NCBI GenBank assembly: GCA_025454755.1
Contig: JALONV010000021.1
Span: 1 to 64,000, forward strand
DNA length: 64,000 nucleotides
Reading direction: 5' to 3'
From: Bacteroidales bacterium
GTDB taxonomy: Bacteria > Bacteroidota > Bacteroidia > Bacteroidales > VadinHA17
The first letter of the stretch is position 1. Every line of letters begins with the position of its first letter. Shown here in pieces: positions 1-9,411 of the stretch. The notes beneath the pieces were generated by a model that searched no databases, was not told the origin of the DNA, and saw nothing but the letters and a program-made list of their open reading frames with translations. A program made the position numbers and the translations under genes.

Positions 1-90
1 ATGGTCAAATCAAACCTGATTGATATCTTCCTCAGGTATCCTCCGTACAATAAATTTAAAGAGAAGGTTTTTGAATTGTTAATGAGATGA
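1..90 (+). CDS. C-terminal end of an unidentified protein (partial)
   Basis: The frame is open from the first base to a TGA at 88-90 and gives 29 residues ending in a charged amphipathic stretch. An ATG at position 1 may be internal, because the window edge cuts the gene. The composition is coding-like (aromatic and lysine rich), and the following sequence is typical intergenic repeat material, so this is probably the true end of a longer gene. No family can be assigned from so short a piece. Confidence 0.45.
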   Translation: MVKSNLIDIFLRYPPYNKFKEKVFELLMR

Positions 91-210
91 AAAAGATTGC
101 TGGCTTTGCCTACCGTAGCTTTAGCAAAGGTGAGTTGCTGGTTGCCTTCTGTTTATGTCCTGCACTTCAGGTAAAAGTTTTCACGGAGTTGTTCTCTGCT
201 TCCCCCCACT

Positions 211-291
211 GTACTATTGTACTATTACACCATTACACCGTTATGCCTTCACACCGTCATACCGTCTTACCGTCAAACCGTCACACCATTA
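211..291. repeat. Degenerate ACCGT-type intergenic repeat
   Basis: A run of short units of the form CACCGT, TACCGT and AACCGT with period about 8-10 bases fills the gap between two convergent genes. The stop codon and last two residues of the antiporter gene (minus strand) lie inside it. Similar tracts occur near 12.67, 20.51, 21.65, 28.39, 30.44, 35.54 and 39.25 kb. Confidence 0.7.
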
Positions 292-1908
292 AGAGTATTA
301 GCAGCTGTGCAACGAAAATCCTGAGAAACATTACCAGAGGGTAAATCGTGGCATACGCGACCGCCGGTGCTTCATTCTGGGCAATGCCGTTAGCAAATGC
401 CAGGGCCGGAGGATCGGTCATGCTTCCGGCAAGAAGTCCGCAGACTTCCAGGTAATTTCTTTTCATCACCAGCCTTGCAAAGAAGCCCGTGAACCCATCC
501 ATGCAAAGCCCTCACCCGAGACAAGTGCCGGTATGAATTTCTCTCCTGATACTATTCCCACGCTTGCAAGGAAGAGCACAATACCTATCTCTCTCAGCAT
601 GAGGTTGGCAGAAGGAGTTGTATATGAGACCAGGTGCAGTTTGTACCCATAGCGGCTAAGCAAAATAGCGACAATCAGCGGACCGCCGGCAAGACCAAGC
701 TTTATTGGATGTACCATCCCCGGGAACCGGAGTGGGATGCTTCCGAGAAGAACACCAGCCAGTATTCCAAGAAAAAGTGGTATTATATTCGGTTCATCAA
801 GCCTTTTAATTGAATTTCCAATCTCTGCGGTGACCCTTGCAATAGATGGTTCATCGCCGACTACTGTAAGTTTGTCGCCCATCTGAAGACTCAGCTCCGG
901 CGTTGCAACAAGTTCCAGACCAGATCTGTATACCCTTGTTATATTAATATTGTATCTCGTCCTCAGCCTCAGGGAACCCAGCTTCTTTCCAAACACCTCT
1001 TTGTTGGTTACCAGCAGTCGGCGCGATACCAGGCTTCCTGATCTGGCAGCAATATCCATCTCGCTCAATGTTCCGATCTTCCCGACAATCAATGGAATAT
1101 TGCCTTTCCTTGTAACCACAAGGATCACATCCTTCTCATTAATGACAGTATCCGAAGCAGCCACGAGCAGTTCTCCATTATGAAGTACACGTGAAATTAC
1201 CATCCCCGTTTCAATCATTCCGGTTATTTCACGGATGCTCTTTCCAAAAACATCAGGATTTGTTACGAGGATGCTGAGGCGTGCCGGCAAAGATTCTTCC
1301 GGATGCTGGTCCCTGTCATATTCAGCAAGCTCATCCTTAACTCGTATGTTGAGCGTTTTCCTGATTATCAGCATGGTAATAATTATGCCAAGTACTCCGA
1401 ACGGATAGGCTACAGCATAACCCAGACCTATCTGTGGAATATCTTTCCCCCCGGAGACCTGGATCAGAGCCTGCTGTGCAGCGCCAAGTCCGGGTGTATT
1501 TGTCACTGCCCCCGACATCACTCCGACAAGCATCGGAAGAGATGTCTTTGTAATGAAATGTATTACCACCGTTGTCACTCCGCCAAGCAGTACGATTATC
1601 ATGGCGAGGAGGTTGAGGGTAAGTCCTCCCTTTTTAAAAGACGAGAAGAAACCCGGACCAACCTGCAAGCCTATTGAGAAAACAAAAAGGATAAGTCCGA
1701 AATCCCTTATGAATTCAACGACCTCATGGTTTACCTTAAATCCGAAATGGCCGAGGGTTATCCCTGCAAAGAGAACGAATGCTATTCCCAGTGAAACTCC
1801 AAAGATCTTTATCTTCCCAAGAAATACTCCTGTGGCAATTACCACACAGTATATTAATATGGTATGTGCAACGGAATCATTCAGAAGCAGATCTTTCAGC
1901 CAATTCAT
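281..1908 (-). pseudogene. YidE/YbjL-type aspartate-alanine antiporter family transporter, frameshifted
   Basis: This is an inner-membrane transporter with the family layout: an N-terminal hydrophobic bundle with a TNTPGLGAAQ motif near residue 150, two cytoplasmic TrkA-C (RCK_C) domains at roughly residues 200-365, and a second hydrophobic bundle. The frame opened at 1908 (MNWLKD) runs to GEGFAWMG and then enters an out-of-frame tail ending at 466. The missing C-terminus, with the second signature [10 protein letters not shown], continues in another frame at 281-502. Comparison with the family suggests that about a dozen residues between the two parts are missing, so the break is a small deletion rather than a single-base slip. 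An upstream ATG at 1959 is less likely because the residues it adds are not family-like. Substrate unknown. Confidence 0.8.
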
Positions 1909-1971
1909 GGTTGAGGAACTTTTTTGCAAATTTACTAAAATCGTTAACTTTAACCTCAAACCGCTGCATCC

Positions 1972-2790
1972 ATGAAAGAAGAATTCAATTCGCAGGAAAA
2001 TTCAATAAGCCCTGATGATTTCAATAAATTCGTTTCTACCCTCAAAGAGGAAGAAAAGACTGAAATTGACAGGATTATAACCAGGTATATCAATTACGAA
2101 CCAGCAATGGCTGAAGCCGCACTCCACGTCGCTGTAGATAAAGGTATGATCTCTTACGATTTGAAAGAGAGGTTGCTAAACCAGGTAAGGCTGAACTTCT
2201 CAAAAAAGGCGAAGGCTGTAAAACAGGATAACTGGGAAAGCAACAACGCTTTTAACGGTTATGTTGCAGTTTATAGTGATGATGATATCCTGAACTTCAT
2301 TGAGGATCCTGCAGATATTATAATAGATGTTTACCATGCAGTCCTTTCAGAAGCAAAGAGAAGAGATCTTATATCTCCGGAGGAATTTGAAAAAATATAT
2401 CATGACGCACTCAACTCCGGCGACGAGGATGAGGATATCCTGAGAGATATTATTAAGTACAGGTATTCAGGATTTACAACACAGGATTTTCAGCCAAAAG
2501 TAAAAGATCCCGATGAAGATGAACAGGAAGAGGAGGAGGAAGCGGACTATGAAAAGCAAAAAAAGGAAGTCGATGAATTCAGGGAAAGGTCAGGAGAAAG
2601 GCTCTTATTGAGAGGAGGAATCAGTCTCACAATTGCCGGGTCAATGATGCTGGTGGCATATATAGCGCTCCTTTTCCAGGGTGAATTTACAGAGATAGTC
2701 GTTCTTATTGTGGCCCTGGTAGCACTTGGACTGGGAATACTGCTTCTCTGGTTCTTCAAACAAGCAAGAAAGTATAATAAAGAAAATTGA
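1972..2790 (+). CDS. Uncharacterised protein with two C-terminal membrane helices
   Basis: A 272-residue protein that I do not recognise. Residues 1-170 are soluble and charged, with aspartate/glutamate-rich helices. An acidic run of glutamates and aspartates follows around residues 176-193, and two hydrophobic helices at about 213-235 and 240-262 end in a basic tail. This looks like a cytoplasmic domain tethered to the inner membrane by a C-terminal hairpin. It is divergent from the antiporter gene, with 63 bases between the starts. No partner is evident, and function is unknown. Confidence 0.75.
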   Translation: MKEEFNSQENSISPDDFNKFVSTLKEEEKTEIDRIITRYINYEPAMAEAALHVAVDKGMISYDLKERLLNQVRLNFSKKAKAVKQDNWESNNAFNGYVAVYSDDDILNFIEDPADIIIDVYHAVLSEAKRRDLISPEEFEKIYHDALNSGDEDEDILRDIIKYRYSGFTTQDFQPKVKDPDEDEQEEEEEADYEKQKKEVDEFRERSGERLLLRGGISLTIAGSMMLVAYIALLFQGEFTEIVVLIVALVALGLGILLLWFFKQARKYNKEN

Positions 2791-2942
2791 ATTTATTTCA
2801 GACGAAATAATTCTACCACTTCCACTCTTCCGCCGACCCGGAACTGCGTCGTTTCACTCCTTGTCTCCCTCTCTCTCCCTCTCATTTTGAAATATCAGAA
2901 TATTCAGCGACATTTATACTTCATTTTTAAATTCATTGCACT

Positions 2943-2999
2943 ATGCTCTACAAGCGCCGCGATTTTATAAGGATTAGCGGGATAACTGCAGCGGGATAA
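2943..2999 (+). other. Tat signal-peptide start interrupted by an in-frame TAA, upstream of tldD
   Basis: An ATG at 2943 opens the same frame as the TldD gene and encodes a twin-arginine n-region (RRDFIR) and the first part of a hydrophobic segment. It stops at a TAA (2997-2999) one codon before the ATG at 3003. Read through the stop, the two parts form a normal Tat lipoprotein signal ending in LLQSC. The stop sits in the second copy of a 13-base direct repeat (agcgggataactg at 2976 and 2990). A TTA-to-TAA change would explain it. Confidence 0.75.
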
Positions 3000-3002
3000 C
3001 TG

Positions 3003-4469
3003 ATGATACCTTCACTGCTCCAATCCTGTAAAGGTTCAGCGTTATCCGGTAACTTCAGCACATATCTCGATCACTTCGAAGTGACTCCTGAGCTGCTGAA
3101 GAAAGTGATACGCGCAGCAATGTCGAAAGGAGGCGATTATGCCGACCTCTACTTCGAACATACACTCAATAACTACAGCAACCTTGAAGATGGCAAGGTC
3201 AACCAGGCTTCCTCAAATGTTGCCTATGGTGTGGGCATCAGGGTGCTGAAAGGCGACCAGACAGGTTATGCCTTTACAGAGATCATAACACAGGAAGCCA
3301 TGCTGAAAGCTGCAAACACTGCAGCAAGTATTGCCAATGACACCGGCAAAGCCATCGTGGAAGATATAAACGAGTATACTGCGCCAAACTTCTACCCGGT
3401 AATTACCTCATGGGAAGATACTTCGGTGAAGGAAAAGATACCATTCCTGGAACGGATAAATGAAAAAATCTTTGGACTCGATACCAAGGTCACTAAAGTC
3501 AATGCATCCATAGGCGACACCACTTCATATATTCTCTTCTATAACTCGGAAGGTCTCCTCGCCTGCGATTACCGTCCTCTTGTATATCTAAATGCTACCT
3601 GCGTTATGGAAAAGGATGGCCGCATTGAGAATTTCGGTGTATCACGGTCAGCAAGGATGGGTTCTGAATTTCTTACAAATGATCTTGTTGATACCCTCGC
3701 AAAAGATGCAGTAGAAAAGACAAACCTTCAATTTGAAGCCGGTAAACCAAAAGCCGGTGAGATGGAGGTGGTAATGAGTCCAGGTGAATCCGGCATACTT
3801 CTTCACGAAGCAATTGGACATGCTTTTGAAGCCGATTTCAACAGGAAAAAAACGTCAATCTTCTCCGACAAGCTGAACAAAAAGGTGGCAGAGAACTTCG
3901 TTACGATCGTCGATGACGGAACACTTCCGTCAAACCGCGGATCCCTGAATTTCGACGATGAAGGTAATCCTGTCGAGAACACCGTAATAGTAAAAGACGG
4001 GGTACTTACAAGTTATCTGCACGACCGGATCAGCGCTGCGTATTATAAGGTTAAACCGACAGGCAACGGCCGCCGCCAGAGCTTCAGATACATACCCGTT
4101 CCAAGAATGAGATGTACCAGGATGGAGAACGGTCCTCATAAAAAAGAAGAGATAATTGCAAGCGTGAAGAACGGAATCTATGTCGACAGCTTTAGCAACG
4201 GACAGGTAAATATTGGCGCCGGCGACTTCACATTCTTTGTTAAAGCCGGATATGTCATCGAGAACGGCAAACTGACAAAGCCGATCAAGGACATAAATAT
4301 CATAGGTAACGGCCCGCAGGCACTTGCCGATATAAGCATGGCAGCCGATGACACCAGGCTGTCTGATAGTACATGGACATGCGGTAAAGCAGGACAGAGT
4401 GTTCCCGTAACAATGGGACTTCCTACTGTAAAAATCAAAAAGCTGGTTGTCGGTGGAATTAATGCATAA
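3003..4469 (+). CDS. tldD: TldD-family zinc metallopeptidase (TldD/PmbA)
   Basis: This is the catalytic subunit of the TldD/TldE protease, which in E. coli processes peptides such as microcin B17 and degrades CcdA. HEAIGH (residues 268-273) is the HExxxH zinc motif, and the CGKAGQ near the C-terminus supplies the family's cysteine ligand. From this start the protein is 488 residues, within the family range. The first residues (MIPSLLQSCKG) are the second half of a Tat lipoprotein signal whose first half lies upstream, separated by a TAA. The present product would therefore lack an export signal unless the stop is read through. It is followed 21 bases later by its TldE-like partner, very likely in one operon. 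Confidence 0.9.
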   Translation: MIPSLLQSCKGSALSGNFSTYLDHFEVTPELLKKVIRAAMSKGGDYADLYFEHTLNNYSNLEDGKVNQASSNVAYGVGIRVLKGDQTGYAFTEIITQEAMLKAANTAASIANDTGKAIVEDINEYTAPNFYPVITSWEDTSVKEKIPFLERINEKIFGLDTKVTKVNASIGDTTSYILFYNSEGLLACDYRPLVYLNATCVMEKDGRIENFGVSRSARMGSEFLTNDLVDTLAKDAVEKTNLQFEAGKPKAGEMEVVMSPGESGILLHEAIGHAFEADFNRKKTSIFSDKLNKKVAENFVTIVDDGTLPSNRGSLNFDDEGNPVENTVIVKDGVLTSYLHDRISAAYYKVKPTGNGRRQSFRYIPVPRMRCTRMENGPHKKEEIIASVKNGIYVDSFSNGQVNIGAGDFTFFVKAGYVIENGKLTKPIKDINIIGNGPQALADISMAADDTRLSDSTWTCGKAGQSVPVTMGLPTVKIKKLVVGGINA

Positions 4470-4490
4470 ACACGAAAAAGAAATCACGTT

Positions 4491-5807
4491 ATGAATACAC
4501 AGGAAAAATATACTCTTGCTGAACAGGTCATTGCTTATGCTCTCAAAAGTGGAGCGCAGCAGGTTTCAGTTTCGATCGACGAGAGCCGCAGTAATGATAT
4601 CGAGATCCGCGATGAGCAGATCGACAGGCTCACCGAATCGAACCGCAACAGTCTCACTGTAAGCTTATATGTCGATAAGAAATATTCTTCAAACTCAACC
4701 AACAGGCTGAAGAAGGATGAGCTCTTTAAATTTGTGGATGAGGCCATTGCCGCAACACGCTACCTCGCCGAAGATGAGTTTCGCATCCTTCCCGACCCTG
4801 TGCTCTATTATAAAGGTGGCGGTGAAGATCTGAACATGCTTGACTCTTCAATTGAAACGATTGAGACAAAAACAAAGATCGACCTGGCTAAAGCTGTTCT
4901 TGGTGAAGCATTCAACAAAGACGAAAGGATCATCTCAGTGAGTTCTTTCTATTCCGATAGCTTGAGTACCAGAGTACTGGTAACAAGTAATGGATTTAAA
5001 GGCGATTCTGCAAGAAGCAGCCTGACATTATATGCAACTGTTGCTGTAAAAAGTGATAAAGGCCGTCCTTCAGACTACTGGTATGAATCAGCACTTTTTT
5101 ATGATAAGCTCAAGAAAACTGATATCGGGAAAAAAGCTCTTGAGAGAACATTGAAAAAAATAGGACCTGAAAAGATAAGCTCCGGTAAATATCCTATGAT
5201 ACTTGAAAACAGGTCTGCTCCAAATCTCCTGTATCCTGTTTATAATGCGCTTACCGGCTATGCCCTCTACCAGAAACAATCTTTCCTGGCAGGTAAAAAA
5301 GATCAGACTATCGCTTCCAAAGTGATGACGATCTTTGATGATCCGACAATTATATCAGGACCCGGGTCAAGGCATTTCGACGGTGAAGGTCTTGCTCTTG
5401 CAAAAAGAGCAATCGTCGAGGATGGAGTTCTGCGCGGTTATTATATCGATACTTATTATGGCAGAAAGCTGGGCATGGATCCGACATCCGGAAGCTCGAC
5501 AAATGTAGTTTTCAAACTTGGAGACCGTGACATGGAGGGAATGGTCAAATCGCTGAAAAAAGGAATACTGGTTACAGGATTCAACGGGGGCAACTGCAAT
5601 GGCTCCACTGGTGACTTCTCATATGGTATCGAAGGCTACCTGGTTGAAAACGGATCGATTATCCATCCGGTGAATGAGATGAATATCACCGGCAACATGA
5701 CACAGATCTGGAACAACCTTGTTGAGGCAGGCAACGATATCATTGAGGGCAGTTCCTACAGGGTGCCATCGCTGATGATTGATAATGTAGATTTCAGCGG
5801 AATATAA
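4491..5807 (+). CDS. TldE/PmbA-like non-catalytic partner of TldD
   Basis: A 438-residue member of the TldD/PmbA superfamily without the HExxxH motif, which fits the TldE (PmbA) subunit that completes the active heterodimer. The N-terminal alpha/beta part and the C-terminal barrel, with a FNGGNCNGSTGDFSYGIEG segment, are family-typical. It starts at the ATG 21 bases after tldD, so the two are probably co-transcribed. It has no signal peptide, in contrast to the Tat-type signal that precedes TldD, which raises the question of where the pair meets. Confidence 0.88.
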   Translation: MNTQEKYTLAEQVIAYALKSGAQQVSVSIDESRSNDIEIRDEQIDRLTESNRNSLTVSLYVDKKYSSNSTNRLKKDELFKFVDEAIAATRYLAEDEFRILPDPVLYYKGGGEDLNMLDSSIETIETKTKIDLAKAVLGEAFNKDERIISVSSFYSDSLSTRVLVTSNGFKGDSARSSLTLYATVAVKSDKGRPSDYWYESALFYDKLKKTDIGKKALERTLKKIGPEKISSGKYPMILENRSAPNLLYPVYNALTGYALYQKQSFLAGKKDQTIASKVMTIFDDPTIISGPGSRHFDGEGLALAKRAIVEDGVLRGYYIDTYYGRKLGMDPTSGSSTNVVFKLGDRDMEGMVKSLKKGILVTGFNGGNCNGSTGDFSYGIEGYLVENGSIIHPVNEMNITGNMTQIWNNLVEAGNDIIEGSSYRVPSLMIDNVDFSGI

Positions 5808-5953
5808 AAAGAAAGCTTCTATTAAAATAAAAATGTATGATACTATCAGCCTGCGGATTGGTTTGCAATGAGTGTGAATTCTTTAACAAGACCTGTACAG
5901 GTTGCCCCTCTCCCCCTCTTTCATAACGGGTGAGAAAAAAATGAACAACCTTC

Positions 5954-6907
5954 TTAAAATAATTTTGACAATACCATCACTACCAGTGGTAAAGTGATGA
6001 TACTGAGTATTGTAGAAATGAATACATTGCCAACGGCAAGAGAATCATCCGATCCGAATTCCTTCGCCATAATCACCACAGTTGCCATGCAAGGCATTGA
6101 AGCTTCAAGAATAATCACAGATGAAACAAGCTTATCGGGAGAAAGTCCTGCAAAATGACCGATAAGCCAGAAGATAAGTATCAGCAGTGCCGGACCAATG
6201 ATCAGCCTGTTTAGACTTATGATATACAGGCTTTTCTTCTTAAGAAGACCGCCAACATTGGAAAACACCAGCATTGCGCCGATATAGAGCATCGATAGCC
6301 ATGTGTTTGCAGCTCCAAGCTCTGTCATGGGCTTCAGAATGACAGCCGGAAGCTTAACGGAGAGCAGGAAAAATGCCAGTCCCAGGAGAGTTGCTATTGT
6401 ATTGGGATTAACCACCTTAAGAAGGCTCTTTTTCCACGAAATGCCATTGCCATGACTCAGCACTATAACACCCACAGTCCACATCAGTATACTGGATATG
6501 AGCTGGAACATGCTTGCATAAAGCAGTCCTTCGACGCCATAAAGAGCTGTAATAAGCGGAAATCCAAGGAAGATCGTATTTCCGAACATCGAGTGTGTCT
6601 TGAATACTGCAGCTTCGGCATCCTTAAATCTGAAAACCTTTGCGGCAAGCCAGCCGATGAGAAGAAGAAAGAAGACAACAAAACCTGATATGGACAGAAC
6701 CGTAAGACTGTTTGCAATGAGCCGCGGTGTTGCCTCGAGCCTGAAAAAATTGGTAAAGAGCATCAGCGGAAGCGAGATGTTGAAGATCACTTTTGAAAGT
6801 ACATCTTTCGATTCACTATTGAAAACCTTAGCCTTTGCAGCAATGGCTCCTATTACAACCACTACGGCAAGGATGGCTATCTGTGTAAGGACAATCTTTG
6901 ACTCCAT
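5954..6907 (-). CDS. AEC-family (auxin efflux carrier) transporter
   Basis: An inner-membrane protein of about 317 residues with roughly ten hydrophobic helices in two halves. It is typical of the AEC/malonate-efflux transporter family, including a conserved GFPLITALYG-type loop near residue 115. The start at 6907 (MESKIV) is preferred over the ORF start at 6931, because the added residues are polar and unlike the family. It lies 7 bases after the stop of the TspO-like gene on the same strand, so the two membrane proteins are probably one transcript. Substrate unknown. Confidence 0.82.
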   Translation of the reverse strand: MESKIVLTQIAILAVVVVIGAIAAKAKVFNSESKDVLSKVIFNISLPLMLFTNFFRLEATPRLIANSLTVLSISGFVVFFLLLIGWLAAKVFRFKDAEAAVFKTHSMFGNTIFLGFPLITALYGVEGLLYASMFQLISSILMWTVGVIVLSHGNGISWKKSLLKVVNPNTIATLLGLAFFLLSVKLPAVILKPMTELGAANTWLSMLYIGAMLVFSNVGGLLKKKSLYIISLNRLIIGPALLILIFWLIGHFAGLSPDKLVSSVIILEASMPCMATVVIMAKEFGSDDSLAVGNVFISTILSIITLPLVVMVLSKLF

Positions 6908-6914
6908 GTTCGGA

Positions 6915-7640
6915 TTAAGACAAGAAACCAATTTTCTTCCTGAAGAAAGCCATCACGGTGATAACCGTAACAACAACCATCGCAGCTATCGCAGCGATTG
7001 CAATCGTGCTGTAGTCGGAATGACGCTTGATATATATCCCCAGGAAAGCCCATATCACCGACAGGCCGATGAATGGATTCTGTAATCTCAGAAGTGTAAG
7101 AGATACTATAATTGTACCGATGGCGATCATGATTATCGTCCAGGCAGCCTCTGAAACGCCGAAACCATTCCAATTGTACTGGACTAAAAGTGCTGTGACG
7201 TTTGCTATTGCAGCAATGCATATCCAGCCCAGATAAATTCCCATGGCAGCTTTAATAAATCCGGACGGAACATCGCGTATGAGCATGTTGATATAAATAA
7301 GAGTGATGAGTAAGAGAACCATTATCATCACCGACAGAGGGATCCGCTGAAAGTGCCATGAGACTATCCAAAAGGCATTCAGCAGGCATGAAACTGAAAA
7401 AAGCCAGCCTATGTTTTCGATCACGTTCTGGTTTGATCCTTTGAATTGAACGACGCAAAAAACAGCAATAAGGAGATAGATTATACCCCATATTGAAAAT
7501 GTTAGCCCCGCAGGCACAAACAGGTTTGGAAGGGCATCGGAGAGCTGACCGGTAGTCTTATTATTAAGGGGCAGGGCATTGGCCAGGTAGTTCATTACTA
7601 TCATGACAACGAAGAAGACCAGATTCAGATATTTTAGCAT
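6915..7640 (-). CDS. TspO/MBR-related tryptophan-rich membrane protein
   Basis: A polytopic membrane protein of 241 residues with about seven hydrophobic segments. The segment around residues 40-60 (PAGLTFSIWGIIY) is the hallmark of bacterial proteins annotated as TspO/tryptophan-rich sensory relatives. The protein is longer than classical five-helix TspO (about 150-180 residues), so it may be a sister family. The start at 7640 (MLKYLN) is chosen over 7685 because it places the first hydrophobic helix at the N-terminus. It is the first gene of a likely two-gene unit with the AEC transporter. Role unknown; porphyrin binding is only an analogy. Confidence 0.6.
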   Translation of the reverse strand: MLKYLNLVFFVVMIVMNYLANALPLNNKTTGQLSDALPNLFVPAGLTFSIWGIIYLLIAVFCVVQFKGSNQNVIENIGWLFSVSCLLNAFWIVSWHFQRIPLSVMIMVLLLITLIYINMLIRDVPSGFIKAAMGIYLGWICIAAIANVTALLVQYNWNGFGVSEAAWTIIMIAIGTIIVSLTLLRLQNPFIGLSVIWAFLGIYIKRHSDYSTIAIAAIAAMVVVTVITVMAFFRKKIGFLS

Positions 7641-7771
7641 GGCGTTATAATTTAGTAATCCTGTACAGTTTAATTTGTGTTTCAAAGTTAAGAAAAGTCT
7701 TGCAGGTCATGCTTTGGCAGCCGAAGCCTTGGCGAAGGCTGGCAGGTCGTGAAATTTTTTAACTTGCGGGA

Positions 7772-8590
7772 ATGAAGCAACCTCATCCTGAATATCCGCC
7801 TGTTAACGGAAAAACATATTCCCTTTTTGGTAATAGTGATTCAACGTCAGGCTATTATGAGACAATACGGAAACTGGCCGATGAGGTGATAAATAATAAT
7901 CCGCTCACTACTGGATTTATTGAAGAGATAAGGATTTTCTCAAGGGGAAAGAGGAATCTAAGGAGATGTCTGAAAAATAATGATCCCGGTAACAGGATGT
8001 CAGCAATCCTTAGCCTTATCGATCCTCAACTCAGGAAATATACAGAGAAGGTTGATGAGCATCTGAGAAAACTTCCCATTACGAAATTCTGGGATTTCAG
8101 ACTTTCCACCACCCGTGAGCAGTATCATCTCTACATGCTCGAGATAGAGCTTACCAACAGGCTTTATGCAAGTGAGTTTCTCAAAGCCGACAGGAAGATA
8201 GCGCTTATGCCATATTGCCTGCAGGATTTCTCCGTCTCCTGTAAAGCCGGCAAGAACGGATTCGACTACCAGTGCAAACACTGCTCAAAAATCTGTTACC
8301 AGAACCATGCCAGCATGATACTCGAAGAAAATAACATCGAGCCATATATCTGGATGGGCGGCGACATGAAACAGCTGGCAAAATACACTCTTCACGAAAA
8401 AAGGACATTCGGCGTTCTCGGCATCGCCTGCGTTCCCGAGCTTACAAACGGCATGAGAACATGCAGGAAAAACCATATTCCGGTTGTCGGCATCCCATTA
8501 AATGGTAATTGTTGTATCAGGTGGCATGAAGAATTTTTTCCAAATTCGATTGATCTGGAGGAACTGGAAAGGATGTTGAAACAGGAATGA
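7772..8590 (+). CDS. DUF116 family protein
   Basis: A 272-residue soluble protein whose C-terminal half matches DUF116: an ALMPYCLQD-like segment, a cysteine cluster (CKAGK followed by CKHCSKIC around residues 150-180), and a Rossmann-like end with LGIACVPEL and CCIRWHEE. The cysteines suggest metal or Fe-S binding. The reaction is not known. The helical N-terminal half carries no clear domain. The gene stands alone between oppositely oriented neighbours. Confidence 0.8.
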   Translation: MKQPHPEYPPVNGKTYSLFGNSDSTSGYYETIRKLADEVINNNPLTTGFIEEIRIFSRGKRNLRRCLKNNDPGNRMSAILSLIDPQLRKYTEKVDEHLRKLPITKFWDFRLSTTREQYHLYMLEIELTNRLYASEFLKADRKIALMPYCLQDFSVSCKAGKNGFDYQCKHCSKICYQNHASMILEENNIEPYIWMGGDMKQLAKYTLHEKRTFGVLGIACVPELTNGMRTCRKNHIPVVGIPLNGNCCIRWHEEFFPNSIDLEELERMLKQE

Positions 8591-8612
8591 GATCGTGCAA
8601 TCGTGCAATTTA
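8590..8612. repeat. Short ATCGTGCA octamer repeat
   Basis: Two octamer-like units (gatcgtgca, atcgtgca) sit between the convergent DUF116 and AlbA_2 genes. They belong to the same unit family as the long array at 46.5 kb. Confidence 0.5.
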
Positions 8613-9248
8613 TTTTTCAACCGGAAAAAGTTCATAGGTGAATCCTTTTTCCGAAGCATTCATTTTAACAACCTTAAACAGGATAAGGTTGGCAAGTATC
8701 GCTTCAGCACGATAGGGAGATATGCGGGCTATCTTCCTGAACTTTGATGTTGTTATCGAACCATTCTCTTTAAGGTAATACATCAGGGCATTCTCTGCTT
8801 TGCCGAATTTAACCAGCACACCCCTGCCCTTTTCCTCTTTTCTCCAAACCTGCCGTAGAACCCTGTTTGCCAGCAGGTTCTGATCATTATGCCTGAAGTA
8901 TGTCAGCCACCTTCCATCGTCATCTTTTGCCTGGTATGGCCTCTTGTTACCTCTGGCAACCTCAACCTCAAGGATGGTCTTCCCTCCTGTTGTATGCTGT
9001 TTTATTGTATATGTGATCTCCGGACGACAGAACAGATTGGCTGCCGTATCAACCATATAGATCTCTTCGTCCGAACTGATCCCGGCAATGCTTCCATTAT
9101 CCCTTACCCCTATGAGCAGTCTCCCTCCGTCGCTATTCGAAAAAGCTGACAGCGTCCGTGCGATCTTCCTGCTGTCGGAAACACAGTACTTGAAATCAAG
9201 TTGCTGACCTTCACCGGCTTCGATTAACTTTTTAAGATTATGGTCCAT
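8610..9248 (-). CDS. AlbA_2 (Schlafen-type) domain protein, putative transcriptional regulator
   Basis: A 212-residue protein. Residues 10-120 match the AlbA_2 putative DNA-binding/ATPase fold: EGQQLDFK, then SAFSNSDGGRLLIGVRDNGSIAGI. Residues 150-205 form a winged-helix-like end (TTSKFRKIARISPYRAEAILANL). This arrangement is common in Bacteroidota regulators annotated as ATP-binding or Schlafen-like. No operon partner is visible. DNA binding is inferred from the family. Confidence 0.8.
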   Translation of the reverse strand: MDHNLKKLIEAGEGQQLDFKYCVSDSRKIARTLSAFSNSDGGRLLIGVRDNGSIAGISSDEEIYMVDTAANLFCRPEITYTIKQHTTGGKTILEVEVARGNKRPYQAKDDDGRWLTYFRHNDQNLLANRVLRQVWRKEEKGRGVLVKFGKAENALMYYLKENGSITTSKFRKIARISPYRAEAILANLILFKVVKMNASEKGFTYELFPVEK

Positions 9249-9301
9249 AGGAACATTTTTCTTTTAATTACGCACCCCCCTCCAAGCGCTTCTTGCCATC
9301 A

Positions 9302-9404
9302 CACCCCCCCTGAAGGGGGGCTAAAACCCACAACATATTCAAATCGTTTATGGGTTTCAAGCCCCCTTCAGGGGGCAGGTCATCAGCCGGCAGGCTGATG
9401 ACCG
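9302..9404. repeat. Nested inverted repeat between AlbA_2 and DUF1846 genes
   Basis: Two G/C arms of the form cccccctgaagggggg and gcccccttcagggggc flank an aaaccca/tgggttt inner pair, giving one large inverted repeat of about 75 bases. Directly after it lies a perfect 11-base hairpin (ggtcatcagcc/ggctgatgacc). It lies downstream of the DUF1846 gene and could end its transcript, but there is no T tract. Confidence 0.65.
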
Positions 9405-9411
9405 GGGGTTC

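Noticed and set aside
87-344. An 85-codon open frame over the repeat tract
   Set aside because: It runs through degenerate ACCGT repeats and has no coding character.
3930-4487. Long open frame on the minus strand opposite tldD
   Set aside because: Antisense shadow of a strongly supported gene; its sequence shows no family features.
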